Origin: Chelydra serpentina
Lineage: Eukaryota > Chordata > Testudines > Chelydridae
Direction of reading: 5' to 3'
Assembly (NCBI GenBank): GCA_037349315.1
Contig: JBAIAC010000024.1
Coordinates: forward strand, 33,219,501 to 33,283,500
Length of the DNA: 64,000 nucleotides
Both the position numbers and the translations under genes were made by a program. Below, piece by piece: positions 25,403 through 38,099 of the stretch. Numbering within the stretch: position 1 is the first letter of the stretch; each line of letters begins with the position of its first letter. A model generated the notes under the pieces. That model was not told where the DNA came from, searched no databases, and saw only the letters and a list, made by a program, of their open reading frames with translations.

Positions 25403-26294
25403 TTGTCTAAAGATCTGGTCTCTCACAGATGCTGCTCCGAGGCAGTTAAATAAAGACAAATATATATTTAAATGAGAGTAGTAAGATTAAACATTAAAAT
25501 ATATATCCATATTGTATGGAGAACAGAGAAATGCTATTAATATACAAACATATATAGATATATATATATATGTAATGTAATCTTATTGGTTTATAGAACC
25601 AAATTCCGCTGAGGAGTGTCACAAATCCAAATGATAGCCATGTGTGCTCAAATTTTGCATTTGGTTCTCTAATTTTACACTAGTTGAAAGATATGTAAAA
25701 ACTCATGTAGGCAGACAGCTCCCTACTGACTACACTTCTAAGCAGCTTCACATGCATACATTATTCCAGCCAGCTAAGGTTGGAAGTAACTTCTGCTCAA
25801 AAAATGAGCTTGAAATCTGTTTCCATGGGAAACCTTTCAGGGTTCTCTCTGACCAAATGACACCCCTTTATGAGACTATGGAATGACACATTGAGACAAT
25901 CCACAAATGCAAAACTTGTTCCCATAATGAGATATGCAGTGCAGATTTGAGGACAGAATTTGGCTAATCAACAAGTCAGATATGGTTATTGCAGATGTTT
26001 GTTGTTGCTTTTGACCAAATGCACCTTGTAAAAAAACCTATAACAGCTGTTACTGTTTTGCTGTGATAGACTTGGAACCTTTTATAAATGTTCATCTTTT
26101 TTTTATCATAACTTTGAGAACTGACCACTGTACACGTACACCATACTTGCCATTAAAAGTAATATAGGCAATGAAGGATATTGATACTATGTTCCAAGAA
26201 ATAAGCTTTTCTATATACTATATCTGATGGAACTGTAATTCTGAGAATCAGCTGAAGCGTGTACATAGTCCCATTGAAATTGTTATGACTCCTA

Positions 26295-26579
26295 GCCCAG
26301 GTCTACACTAACCCCCCCGTCGAACTAAGATACGCAACTTCAGCTACGTTAATAACGTAGCTGAAGTCGAAGTACCTTAGTTCGAACTTACCTGTGCTCC
26401 AGACGCGGCGCGCAGGCTCCCCCGTCGACTCCGCCTACTCCACTCGTCGAGCTGGATTACCAGCGTCGACGGGGGAGCACTTCCTGGTTCGATTTATCGC
26501 GTCTTGACAAGACGCGATAAATCGAACCCAGAACATCGATCCCGCGCCTCCGACGCGACGGGTAAGTATAGACATACCC
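26295..26579. mobile_element. PIF/Harbinger-type MITE, multi-hairpin
   Basis: Second copy of the family seen at 59587-59883. Terminal inverted repeats share the core ggtctacact; the right end reads agtatagacataccc. Flanking trinucleotides are CTA (26292-26294) and TTA (26580-26582), fitting a TWA target. Inside are three strong palindromes: one around 26338-26370 (acttcagctacgtt with its complement), one built on ctcccccgtcgac and gtcgacgggggag (about 26419-26476), and one around 26489-26527 (gatttatcgcgtctt with its complement). CpG-rich islands in AT-rich flank. No coding capacity. Confidence 0.75.
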
Positions 26580-27059
26580 TTATTGTATACCAGGTCAAGG
26601 CTTTAAAAATAAAACTTTATAGTTAACTTGCCTTATTGTACTTAGGTTCTGGATTGTTTTAGGTTCAGCTGAAGATGTAGTGGTAAATTAGAGGGCATCT
26701 GTTGGATTTGCACCCCCATCCCAAAGAAAGAAAGATAGACATGAACGGAAAGGTATGTGTGGGGGTGCTGGAAAAAGCACTCACCCGCCCCTCCCCAGTG
26801 AATTGTGGGGGTTTTCACCTGCACTGCACATTTTATCCACCAGGTTAGTCCCAGACATCTAATAATAAAGTTGCTTCCTGATTAAACCCATATCTAATGT
26901 CTCCTGACTTTCTTTCGGCCTAGCCAGACACCCAGCAGAGGAAGAACTGAAAGCACAGGAGAGACTGTTTCTCTGCTCTCAGTTCTGGTGGCCAGTGCTA
27001 CAGTGGCCTGCAACAATGATTGCAGGTAAAGTCTAGCTAAGCATCTGTAGTCCTTGGCT

Positions 27060-27380
27060 GGAGTTCATCCTGCGCATGTGCAAACTGAGATTTTTCAAAG
27101 GCTTATAACTTGGCCAAATTTGAGCAGTTTTCCCAGAAAACAGCATAGGCACATTTCTAATACAAAACAATCCTTCCCCCACCACATTTCAGGCCCTTGC
27201 TCCAATGCATGGAGGTGGTAGAGCTTCTCAATGAAATTGATATAAGAATTTTTTTAAACAAGGGCAAAACTACTGAATCATTTTTGCTGAAAATTTCTAA
27301 AATAATTCAGCCTGACACAAACACCTGACAAGGAAAATGTCATCCCAAATGGTTAAATTTTTGCAAAGTTACAAGTAGCC
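27060..27380. repeat. Probable interspersed repeat, unnamed
   Basis: The stretch with ggcttataacttggccaaat and later gcatggaggtggtagagctt resembles sequence I recall recurring in turtle and crocodile genomes. No termini or target duplication were identified, so the class is not assigned. Confidence 0.3.
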
Positions 27381-27988
27381 TTGGTAGATATTTTTAAAAT
27401 AATTTTGATGGATAATATCAATGTTTTTATTTTTTTTATTTTTATCCATTTAAATTTTCAGTTGCAAGAAATTATGCAGGAATCAGACAATAGTTATTTA
27501 ATAACAGACGTTGAGATTCAAAAAGTTAAAGCTTTATAACTATTAAGACACAAATTGTCAAATTGTCAACATCACGTGCCAAAATATACCAAGTAAATAT
27601 CCTTAAATCAAACTCTAATAAGTTCTCAAGCAGCATTTTTCTTATTTTGCCTATCTGTACATTTTGATTATTGATGGAAACATTTTTGTATGTGTATGGT
27701 GAAATTGACATTTACCAACATTTACTGATAAAAATTTAATCCTTCCAAGCCTAATTATTAAATACTGAAAGCAGGGTTGTATAATGAAAAGTGTTGGATA
27801 ACTTTAGCTCTAGGTGGTACTACCAACCCCACCAATAATAAATATAGTTCAAAATCTTTTGCAATTTCCAAAACACAATTAAGGAATTAGGATCATATGC
27901 TAAAAATTGCATAATACTATTTGTGTTGTGTTCCCTGTACCATAAAACCACTATGAATTTAAACAGTTTGCACTGTGTAGTGCCAGAA

Positions 27989-28355
27989 CAGAGGTGGGCA
28001 AACTACGGGAGGAGGTCCCAGAGGGCAGTCAGGGGACAGGGAGCAGGGGGAGGTTGGATGGGGTGGAGGTTCGGGGGGTGGGGGCGGTCAGGGGATGGGG
28101 ATGTGGATAGGGGTTGGGGCAGTCAGGGGACAGGGAGCAGGGGGGGTTGGGTAGGGGCCAGGGGTCCTGGGAGGGGGCGGTCAGGGGACAAGGAGCGGGG
28201 GGGTTGGATGGGTTGGGGGTTCTGAGAGGGGCAGTCAGGGGCAGGGGCCAGGCTGTTTGGGAGCAGGAGGCAGGGGCCAGCCTTCTGTACCCAGCCCCCC
28301 ATACAGTTTTGCAACCCTGATGTGGCCCTCGGGCCAAACAGTTTGCCCAACCCTG
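27989..28355. mobile_element. hAT-like element with G-rich minisatellite core
   Basis: Termini cagaggtgggcaaac and gtttgcccaaccctg, flanked by tgccagaa (27981-27988) and ttccagaa (28356-28363), an 8-bp near-duplication. Same family as 31524-32134. The core (about 28020-28250) is a tandem array with words ggtcaggggaca and gagcaggggggtt on the plus strand, so the G-rich strand is the DPYD template strand. It lies only about 320 bp from exon 16. Confidence 0.8.
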
Positions 28356-28665
28356 TTCCAGAAGATATGGATCAACATTAATTAATAAGTAAAGACGTTG
28401 CACTGAAAAATCAGCAAATCTTTGACTTCTACAAACTATTTGTTTTAATATTTTCCTTCGAACACAAACTTATTTTTGTCCTCCATAAAACTAAACACTC
28501 TGTGTAATCTCAGCTTCTGTCACTTTCCACTTTTTAAGCACTCTAAATATTTAAACAAGGTAGACCTGAAAATCTCAAGCCAGTAATCTTCTCCATATGT
28601 CTTTGCCCCTGAGGTATAACTATTAATGCACTAGCACCGCATTGACATGAAAGAGATAGCTATTA

Positions 28666-28950
<285 letters not shown>

Positions 28951-30779
28951 CTATCAGTCACCTAAGGGGAGAGATCATTATGAGAGGGTACTGTAGTTTT
29001 CTGAGGAAAAATCAGAAATTCAAAGTAAAGATTACATTTATAAAGGAAAAATAAAGTAAATATTTAAGGACACTTCTAACCCCAATTTTTTTAGATTGTT
29101 TACTCATGTTGAAATGTGATTTTTATATTTCAAATTTTCAGATTGCTGGGCTCAGAAAAAATGGGTGGGATATTGGAATATTTCTTTATGAGGGTGGGAC
29201 AAAAATCAGGAGTAGTTCTGGTATTATGAAAACCACAACAGCTATAAGAAATAAGACTCAATCAACCAGATTTTTACATTTGAATTGGATTGAAGATGCA
29301 TATATACAAAGATGATAGCTAATAGTTTATAGGGTGGCCTTTCACATCAAGTTCAAAGAAATTTTTACTTATACAAGTGTATCAGCATAGAAAGCTTACA
29401 CCTCAAAGGATTTGGCTTGGCTCAGATAACAAACACTCTAACATTTGGATGCTTTTCTGAATTCTACTGAAGCCTCTCGGTTCTGCAAAATTAGTTGGGA
29501 AACTGTGTGATAACAGGTTTCCTTGTGGCATTTCAATACTTCTGCTGCTGTTCCCAGCTGGAACCTGGACATGCAGTGGAATGAGAGAATGCATAATAAT
29601 GAAAGTAAAGTTAACCAAACTTCAAATGTTAAGAAACACTGTGTTTAAGTTTGAGATATGCCAAAATACAGGACGGAGCTCTTATTTTATCGTAACCAGT
29701 TTGCCCATCTGTATAACTGACTAAAACTGAAGAGGGACTAAAGGATCTATCATGATTAAATGAGCCATGCCCAGAACTTTATTCAAAACTCAGCAAGAGT
29801 GTAGGGAAGTCACAATTCTGAAAAATGAAATCCATTATCTTCAGCTGAAGAAACTATTTATGTAGTTCTCAGTCTCAGCAACTCAGAACCTCTGCTCAGG
29901 TGATGATAACTGCAGGAAGACCATTAGGGAAACTTCATTTTCTCTTGTTCAATTCCACTACTATACCGCCTCTTTGCAGAAGAGTTTTGAACTTTTGTCC
30001 ACAGGCAGAACATCATTGCTAAATTGGTTCTTCATATTTGCCACCATGTGTCTGTTTGAGATTAACAGGGAGATAAATAGCTTTTAACTCTGATTTTATG
30101 TCACAGGGATACCTTAGCCCTGGAGCAGCATCTGGCAAATCAAAACAAAAACCTACTATTAAATTACTGTGCTTCACTTCCTACTGTGTGGTTGTTAGGG
30201 AATTCCTTACTACAACTATACTGAGCCCTATTGTGCACTACTTGTACATTGCCAGATATTGTGAGAGATGCAGTGTACCCTTTTCCACTGTCATGTATGC
30301 GCCTGTATATGTGAGATGCATTCAGCTTCCTGGCCTGCATCTCCAATACAGAAGCCCCTTAAATTTGGGGAGGAGCAGTTCTGAACACCAGTTTCCTCCT
30401 CAAGGTAAAAGTATATGGTGAGAGGCCATGCAGAACCAATCAAAATCCATAGGGAATGAACCTATTCAAATAGCAGTATAAGATTTAAAGTGGTCACCCC
30501 TACCCTTTAAAAATAAAAAAATAGGTGTTGGGGCTTTGTGACAGCTGAAGAATAGGTAGGGACTCTGAGAGTGGTGGGAGATGGAGGATAGTCACTTGGT
30601 CTTTTGGATTTGTTGAAAGAGAGCCTACAAATAGTGTAGAAAAACCTTAAACAAGCTTCTTAGCCTGAGCTATTTGAAGTTATATGTGCAACAAACAAAT
30701 TGTGAATAACAACACTATGATCTTAGGCAACCCTGTGTTCACATACTACACACAACTGCAATGAGTTTTGCACAAAATA

Positions 30780-32427
30780 TGTGTTGTGAGGTATCACTTA
30801 AAAATTAACACTACACTGGTCAATAATAGTATTGTAAAGTATGTGTAACAATGTTGCATATGAAATTACGTATACTCACTAATATTATGCTTTAAAGTCT
30901 ATGACTAAAAGGTGTTTAAACCATGCACATCACGGGAAGTTGATAAACAGGGTTTCTGCACACAAAGGAAAGAGGCCAATAAGATATGGCCCAAATTCAA
31001 TGGGCCATTCATTTGTATTGGAGGAAGAGAGAGTTTGCATAGCATCTACCAGTGAGGGAAGAACCAGCACGGAGCTGTATCTTCCAGACCTGATGGCTCC
31101 TTTACTCAGCATGAGCTAATGAACTTTATCTGTGGCTACCCTTCAGAAGAATACATTTAAAAGGTTCACTGAACTATAAAAAGAGGGGAGTGAACCCCAA
31201 GGTTATCCATCACTTTAAGAAGACAAAGAAATTTGATCTCTGCCATGGGTGCTGGCCAGACCAGCCAGTAAAAAGCTGGAAAGCACTTTGATTGAGAGAA
31301 AAACAATCCTGAACAAAGACGGTACCTTGCTAGATTACATTTTATACTTCTAGATGCGTTTTTCACTTTTATTTGCTCTTCCTTTATTTCTTTTACTTGG
31401 TATCTCTTAATCCATGATCTGTTGTTACTAAACTTGTTTTGCTTCCATTGTAAATCATTAGTGCTGGCTAAATGCAGTAAAGCGTGTGATTTTAGTAAGC
31501 TGATGGGTTAGAATGTTATACAGCAGGGGTGGGCAAACAACGGCCCACGGGCTGGATCCAGCCCACCAGCCATTTTAATGCAGCCCTCGAGCTCCCGCTG
31601 GGGAGCGGGGTTCGGGGCTTGCCCTGCTCCAGTGCTCCAGCCAGGGAGCAGGGTCGGGGGCTGCTCCATGCGGCTCCTGGAAGCAGTGGCATGGTCCCCC
31701 TCTGGCTCGTACACGCTAATGGCCCTGCTCCAATGGCCCCCTCCGGCGCTCCAATGGGAGCTGCGGGGCCGGCACCTGCAGATGGGGCAGAGTGAAGAGC
31801 TGCCTGGCTGCATCTCCACGTAGGAGCCGGAGAAGGGACATGCCGCTGCTTCCGGGAGCCCCTCATCCCCAGCCCAGAGCACCCTCCTGCACCCAAACCC
31901 CTCATCCCCAGCCACACCCCCAGCCAGAGCCCTCACCCATGCCGCACCCCACTCCCTCTCCCCATCCTGGAGCCCCCTCCTGCACCCTGAACTCCTCATT
32001 TCTGGCCCCACCCCAGAGCCTGCACCCCCAACTAGAGCCCTCACCACCACCCCAATTTTGTGAGCATTCATGGCCCGCCATACCATTTCTTTTCCCAGAT
32101 GTGGCCCTCAGGCCAAAAAGTTTGCCCACCCCTGTTATACAGTCTCTGTAGAGGTAGTGAACCTAATACTTTTTCTGTAAGAGTCCAGTGAGAGGGTCTG
32201 GACCCTGCAGGAAGATGATGTGGGGCAAATTTGGGGCTTGAAAGGTACTAAGGTCAGCCTGCAAGGAGTGGCCTAGTGGACAAAGCCAGGGTGAAGCTTG
32301 TGGGCTACTGGATGGCTGTTTGGGTCAGATTTCTGACCCAAAGTTGCACAGTGACAAGACACCCAGGATTACAAAGCAGACATTGACCGAACCCCTTAGT
32401 AGCCTGGATAAACTCCCAAATGTCTCA
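30780..32427 (+). mobile_element. Probable LTR-type repeat, interrupted by a hAT element
   Basis: A long non-coding block that continues cleanly on either side of the hAT insertion at 31524-32134. It starts near tgtgttgtgaggtatcac, has a TATA-like box (actataaaaagagg) near 31172-31185, and runs to about tgtctca at 32421-32427. I associate this sequence with a turtle endogenous LTR, but no target duplication or internal viral coding region is visible. Boundaries are approximate. Confidence 0.35.
31524..32134. mobile_element. hAT-like element with perfect 8-bp target duplication
   Basis: Termini caggggtgggcaaac and gtttgcccacccctg are perfect inverted repeats. Identical 8-bp flanks ttatacag stand at 31516-31523 and 32135-32142. 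Sub-terminal segments cggcccacggg and atgtggccctcaggcc also mark the family. The core is G/C-rich and non-coding; its open frames on both strands are composition effects. The intact duplication implies a fairly recent insertion. Confidence 0.88.
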
Positions 32428-33028
32428 ATCACTAAAATGATCTATTTATAAAGATTATACCTGGCTCATGTTTTGTGTTGGCATGGAGTGTTTAGTAGTT
32501 AGGTTGCAGCTTCTTCCCTATGCTTCAGACCTCGTAATCTTGAAAACTTTGTTGGAATGAACCCTCTATAAACATTGAAATGGCGGTTAAACTAAATTCA
32601 TGCATAATTTGTTCATCAGGAAAAACTGATGTCTGCTTCCATTGATTAGTAGGAAGAAGGGAAGATACTTAAAGATTTTTAGAAGAAATATATAATTGAA
32701 AGATGAAAACATGGGAAAAATCACAAAGTGATATTTATAACAGACAGCTGCAGTGGCACAGGGGCCAGCAAACAGAGCTGTAAACAGGGAAGTTTGAGTG
32801 GGAGTTTGCGGGGAAGAGTAGGAGAACCAGGCAGAGGAACAGACAGGCTAGTGAAGGGAGTGTGTGGTGTTTTGGCAGTGTTGTGGTGCTCGTTGGGGGT
32901 TTGTTTTGCTGTGGATGGTGGTGTTTTGGTTTGGTTTGTGTTTCCCAGACTAACAGGACTTAGGTGAGAAGGCTATAGATACAGAGGCAGCAGTGGTAGT
33001 GACCCAAGCAGTGGAGGACTCATTGAAG

Positions 33029-34099
33029 ATGACTGGATGTAGAAGCCACAGTATGTACATGATCCTGGAGGGGCTACCTGGAAAGAGATTCGTCTGCATG
33101 AAGTGACGCCTGATAGAGCTGATGGAAGAAAAGATCTGAGGATTGGAGATGCAGGTGGAAACTCTGGTCAAGTTTAGAAGGGGGTTAGAGCAGATGATGG
33201 AGCAAAGAAACAGGGAAGCTGAAGGGAAAAGCTCAGACTTGCAGATGGAAGCAGGACCAAAGAACTCTGAGGGGAGACTGCTGGGTGAAGAAAATGGATA
33301 GTGGAAGCATGTGACTAAGAGAACCAGGCAGAGGAAAGGACGGGCTAGCGAAGGAGAAATAGAGCTCAGGAACAGGTTTGCGGAGTTGGAAAATGAAAAA
33401 GGGGAACAGCAGGTGGTCACTGAAGGTGGGAGGGCAAGGAAGAAGAGAAGAGCAGCTAGTCCTATAGAAAAAGGGGAAGAGTCAATGGAGATAACAACAC
33501 CAAATATGAGCCCCAGGAGGATACAGGATGGATTGAAAAGGATTGCATGGGAGAATAGGAATCAAGAGGACTTGCAGCCAGAGGGAACAGGGTATAGACC
33601 GGAGAATTGCACCATCACCAGGAAAAGGCAGGTCTACGTGATTGGGGACTCCTTACTGAGAAGAATAGACAGGCCTGTAACCAGAGCTGATCCAGAGAAC
33701 AGAAGGGTGTGCTGGCTGCCAGGTGCTAAGATACGGGATGTGGACCTGAGGCTGAAGAGGATCCTAATGGGAGCGGGAAAGAATCCACTGATTATCCTTC
33801 ATGTGGGAACAAATGATATGGCTAGATTTTCACTGGAACGTATCAAGGGAGACTATGCCAAGCTGGGGAGGACGCTTAAGAAAATCGAGGCTCAGGTGAT
33901 CTTCAGTGGGATTCTGCCTGTTCCTAGAGAAGGGCAACAAAGGTGTGACAAGATTATGATGATCAACAGATGGCTCAGGCAGTGGTGCTATAGGGAGGGC
34001 TTTGAGATGTATGGCCAATGGGAGGCATTCATGGACAGAGGACTGTTCTCTCGGGATGGACTTCACCTGAGTAGGGAGGGAAATAGACTTCTAGGATGA
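33029..34099 (+). pseudogene. CR1 ORF1: Cys-motif/coiled region plus SGNH esterase-like domain
   Basis: ORF1 proteins of CR1 bind nucleic acid and many carry an SGNH-hydrolase (esterase) domain. Reading from the ATG at 33029, the frame is broken by TGA at 33104, TGA at 33137 and TAG at 33299; the first two look like CpG decay of CGA. From 33311 a 262-codon open frame remains. It shows all three SGNH blocks: VIGDSLL (GDS near 33647), HVGTNDM (near 33803-33816) and DGLHLS (33055-type block at 34055-34066). The N-terminal part is rich in charged residues and is probably coiled coil or RNA-binding. Confidence 0.85.
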
Positions 34100-34225
34100 A
34101 GGCTAGTACCACTGATTAAGAGAGCTTTAAACTAGGAATTTGGGAGAGATGGTTGGGAGATGTCCAGGTAATCTCCACGCCGGATTTTAACATTGAGAGG
34201 GAAGAAAACGAAGTAAGAAACAGCC

Positions 34226-37116
34226 ATGCATAGGAGAATGGACATAAGGAGGAAGGGTAGTGTAGATACCAGTCTAATAGGTGATACTGGCGGTACAATG
34301 TCCGTGCCTAATCGGGTAAAGAATGTGAGCGAGGCCAAACAGCAAAAATTAAGATGTTTGTACACCAATGTGAGAAGCCTAGGTAACAAAATGGAAGAAC
34401 TAGGGCTACTGGTGCAGGAAGTGAAACCAGATATTATAGGGATAACAGAAACATGGTGGAATAGTAGTCATGACTCAAGTACAGGTATTGAAGGGTATGT
34501 ACTGTTTAGAAAAGACAGAAATAAAGGTAAAGGTGGTGGAGTAGCATTGTATATCAATGATGAGGTAGACTGTAAAGAAATAAGAAGTGATGGAATGGAT
34601 AAGAGAGTCTGTTGGGCAAAAATCACATTGGGGATGAAAGCTACTAGAGCCTCCCCTGGAATAGTGCTTGGGGTGTGCTATAGACCACTGGGATATGATT
34701 TGGATATGGATAAAGACCTCTTTAATGTTTTAATGAAGTAAATACTAATGGGAATTGCGTGATCATGGGAGACTTTAATTTCCCAGATATAGACTGGAGG
34801 ACAAGTGCTAGTAATAATAATAGGGCTCAGATTTTCCTAGATGCGATAGCTGATGGATTCCTTCACCAAGTAGTTGCTGAACCAACAAGAGGGGATGCCA
34901 TTTTAGATTTGGTTTTGGTGAGTAGTGAGGACCTCATAGAAGAAATGGTTGTAGGGGACAACCTAGGTTTGAGCGATCATGAGCTAATTCAGTTCAAACT
35001 GAATGGAAGGATAAACAAAAATAGTTCTGTGACTAGGGTTTTTGATTTCAAAAGGGCTAACTTTAAAAAATTAAGGAAATTAGTTAGGGAAGTGGACTGA
35101 ACTGAAGAACTTGTGGATCTAAAGGCAGAGGAGGCCTGGAATTACTTCAAGTTAAAGTTGCAGAAACTATCAGAAGCCTGCATCCCAAGCGAGGGGAAAA
35201 AATTCATAGGCAGGAGGTGTAGACCAAGCTGGATGAGCAAGCATCTCAGAGAGGCAATTAAGAAAAATCAGAAAGCCTACACGGAGTGGAAGATGGAAGG
35301 GATCAGCAAGGAAAGCTACCTTATTAAGGTCAGAACATGTAGGTATAAAGTGAGAAAGGCTAAAAGCCATGTAGAGTTGGACCTTGCAAAGGGAATTAAA
35401 ACCAATAGTAAAAGATTCTATAGCCATATAAATAAGAAGAAAACAAAGAAAGAAGTGGGACCATTAAACACTGAGCATGGAGTGTAGGTTAAGGATAATC
35501 TAGCCATGGCCCAATATCTAAACAAATACTTTGCCTCAGTCTTTAATGAGGCTAATGAAGAGCTTAGGGATAATGGTAGGATGGCAAATGGGAATGAGGA
35601 TATGGAGGTAGATATTACCACAGCCGAGGTAGAAGCCAAACTCAAACAGATAATGGGACTAAATCAGGGGGCCCAGATAATCATAATCCAAGAATATTAA
35701 AGGAACTGGCACATGAAATTGCAAGCCCATTAGCAAGAATTTTTAATGAATCTGTAAACTGAGGGGTTGTACCGTATGACTGGAGAATTGCTAACGTAGT
35801 TCCTATTTTTAAGAAAGACAAAAAAAAGTGATCTAGGTAACTACAGGCCTGTTAGTTTGACATCTGTAGTATGCAAGGTCTTGGAAAAAATCTTGAAGGA
35901 GAAAGCAGTTAAGGACATTGAGGTCAATGGTAATTGGGACAAAATACAACATGGTTTAACAGAAGGTAGATCATGCCAAATGAACCTGATCTCCTTCTTT
36001 GAGAAGGTAATAGATTTTTTAGACAAAGGAAACACAGTGGATCTAATTTACCTTGATTTCAGTGAGGCATTAGATACGGTTCCACATGGTAAATTATTAG
36101 TTAATTTGGAAAAGATGGGGATCAATATGAAAATTGAAAGGTGGATAAGGAACTGGTTAAAGGGGAGACTACAATGGGTCATACTGAAAGGTGAACTGTC
36201 AGGCTGGACGGAGGTTACTAGTGGAGTTCCTCAGGGATTGGTTTTGGGACCAATCTTATTTAATCTTTTCATTACTGACCTCGGCACAAAAAGTGGGAGG
36301 GTGCTAATAAAGTTTGTGGATGACACAAAGCTGGGAGGTATTGCCAATTCAGAAAAGGATCAGGCTATCATACAGGAAGATCTGGATGAGCTTGTAAACT
36401 GGAGTAATAGTAATAGGATGAAATTTAATAGTGAAAAGTGGAAGGTCATGTATTTAGGGATTAATAACAAGAATTTTTGTTATAAGCTGGGGACGCATCA
36501 GTTGGAAGTAACAGAGGAGGAGAAGGACCTCGGAGTATTGGTTGATCACAGGATGACTATGAGCTGCCAATGTGTTATGGCCGTGAAAAAAGCTAATGCA
36601 GTCTTGGGATGCATCAGGCGAGATATTTTCAGTAGAGATAAGGAGGTGTTAGTACCGTTATACAAGGCACTGGTGAGACCTCATCTGGAATACTGTGTGC
36701 AGTTCTGGTCTCCCATGTTTAAGAAGGATGAATTCAAACTGGAACAGGTACAGAGAAGGGCTACTAGGATGATCCGAGGAATGGAAAACCTGTCTTATGA
36801 AAGGAGACTCAAAGAGCTTGGCTCGTTTAGCCTAACCAAAAGAAGGCTGAGGGGAGATATGATTGCTCTCTATAAATATATCAGAAGGATAAATACCAGG
36901 GAGGGAGAGGAATTATTTAAGCTCAGTACCAATGTGGACACAAGAACAAATGGATATAAACTGTCCGTCAGGAAGTTTATACTTGAAATTAGACAAAGGT
37001 TTCTAACCATCAGAGGAGTGAAGTTCTGGAACAGCCTTCCAAGGGTAGTAGTGGGGGAAAAAGACATATCTGGCTTCAAGACTAAGCTTGATAAGTTTAT
37101 GGAGGGGATGGTATGA
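34226..37116 (+). pseudogene. CR1 ORF2: endonuclease-reverse transcriptase, broken
   Basis: The enzyme that nicks target DNA and copies CR1 RNA. The apurinic-type endonuclease covers about 34340-35000, with LRCLYTNVRSLGNK, ITETWW, MGDFNFPDIDW and SDHELI. The reverse transcriptase follows, with YLDFSEALDTVPH, GVPQGLVLGPILFN and FVDDTKLGG. The usual FADD box is FVDD here. The C-terminal region has LEYCVQFWSP and RRATRMIRGM. Lesions: frameshift near 34740, TGA at 35098, TAG at 35485, frameshift near 35668, in-frame TGA near 35757 and a return frameshift in an A-run near 35820-35828. The last 419 codons (35857-37116) are open. Confidence 0.9.
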
Positions 37117-38099
37117 TGGTATAGCCTAATTTTGGCAATTAATTGATCTTTGACTATTAGTGGTAAATATGCCCAATGGCCTGTGATGGGATGTTAGATG
37201 GGGTGGGATCTGAGTTACTGCAGAGAATTCTTTCCTGGGTGTCTGGCTGGTGAGTCTTGCCCACATGCTCAGGGTTTAGCTGATCGCCATATTTGGGGTT
37301 GGGAAGGAATTTTCCTCCAGGGCAGATTGGCAGAGGCCCTGGGGTTTTTTCGCCTTCCTCTGTAGCGTGGGGCATGGGTCACTTGCTGGAGGATTCTCTG
37401 GATGATTGCACTTTGAAGTCTTTAAACCATGATTTGAGGACTTCAATAGCTCAGACATAGATTGGAGGTTTATTACAGGAGTGGGTGGGTGAGATTCTGT
37501 GGCCTGCATTGTGCAGGAGGTCAGACTCGATGATCATAGGGAGAGATCGATGATCTCTTCTGACCTTAACGTCTATGAGTCTATATAAGCTACAAGGAAA
37601 TTAAAAGGTCAGACACTATTTAAAGAATGTTCTTCTTCAAAATAAATCAACCAAGTTTCCTCTTTGAGTTGATGCTGCGAAATGCTCCAAAATGAGACAC
37701 TAGCCACTGCACATTTAGACAAGAAGTCAGAAAGAGGTTCAGTAGTTGCTGGTACACACAGATAACTCCTGTGCTCCGAAGACTAACCATGAAAGTTAGT
37801 GGTAAATATTTCCCAACTGCAGAAGTGGATTCTGTAACTGTATATACTCTGTACAATTGCTTGCATCAGGGCATAGTGTTTGTTGTTGACCTCAGAAATA
37901 AAAATAATTAAAAAGTAGAGAACAAGAAAAAGCCCATGCAAGGCCCAATTAAGAATAAATAATATTTCCCAAAATGTGTCAGACCTTTTCTCTAAGGTAA
38001 TTAGCAGAAATTAAAAATAAAAACAAATACTGACAGATCCCAGGACAGTAAACGAAAACATTTCATCTTCTCCTCACCAAATTACTCTGGCAGAGAGCT

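Larger units (their letters stand above)
32740..37585 (+). mobile_element. Near full-length CR1 LINE, inactive
   Basis: About 4.85 kb, antisense to DPYD. Order: 5' untranslated region (about 32740-33028), ORF1 (33029-34099), ORF2 with endonuclease and reverse transcriptase (34226-37116), then a 3' untranslated region of about 470 bp ending in gtctatgagtctata, the short-repeat type of end used by CR1 in place of poly(A). Most CR1 copies are 5'-truncated, so retention of ORF1 is uncommon. Stops and frameshifts in both ORFs make it dead. The 5' border is approximate. Confidence 0.88.

Noticed and set aside
28005..28250. Tandem units resembling a CRISPR-like array
   Set aside because: Units are contiguous and degenerate with no unique spacers, within a vertebrate transposon.
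33311..34099. Host esterase gene
   Set aside because: The SGNH domain belongs to CR1 ORF1; upstream in-frame stops and the adjacent ORF2 show it is a LINE.
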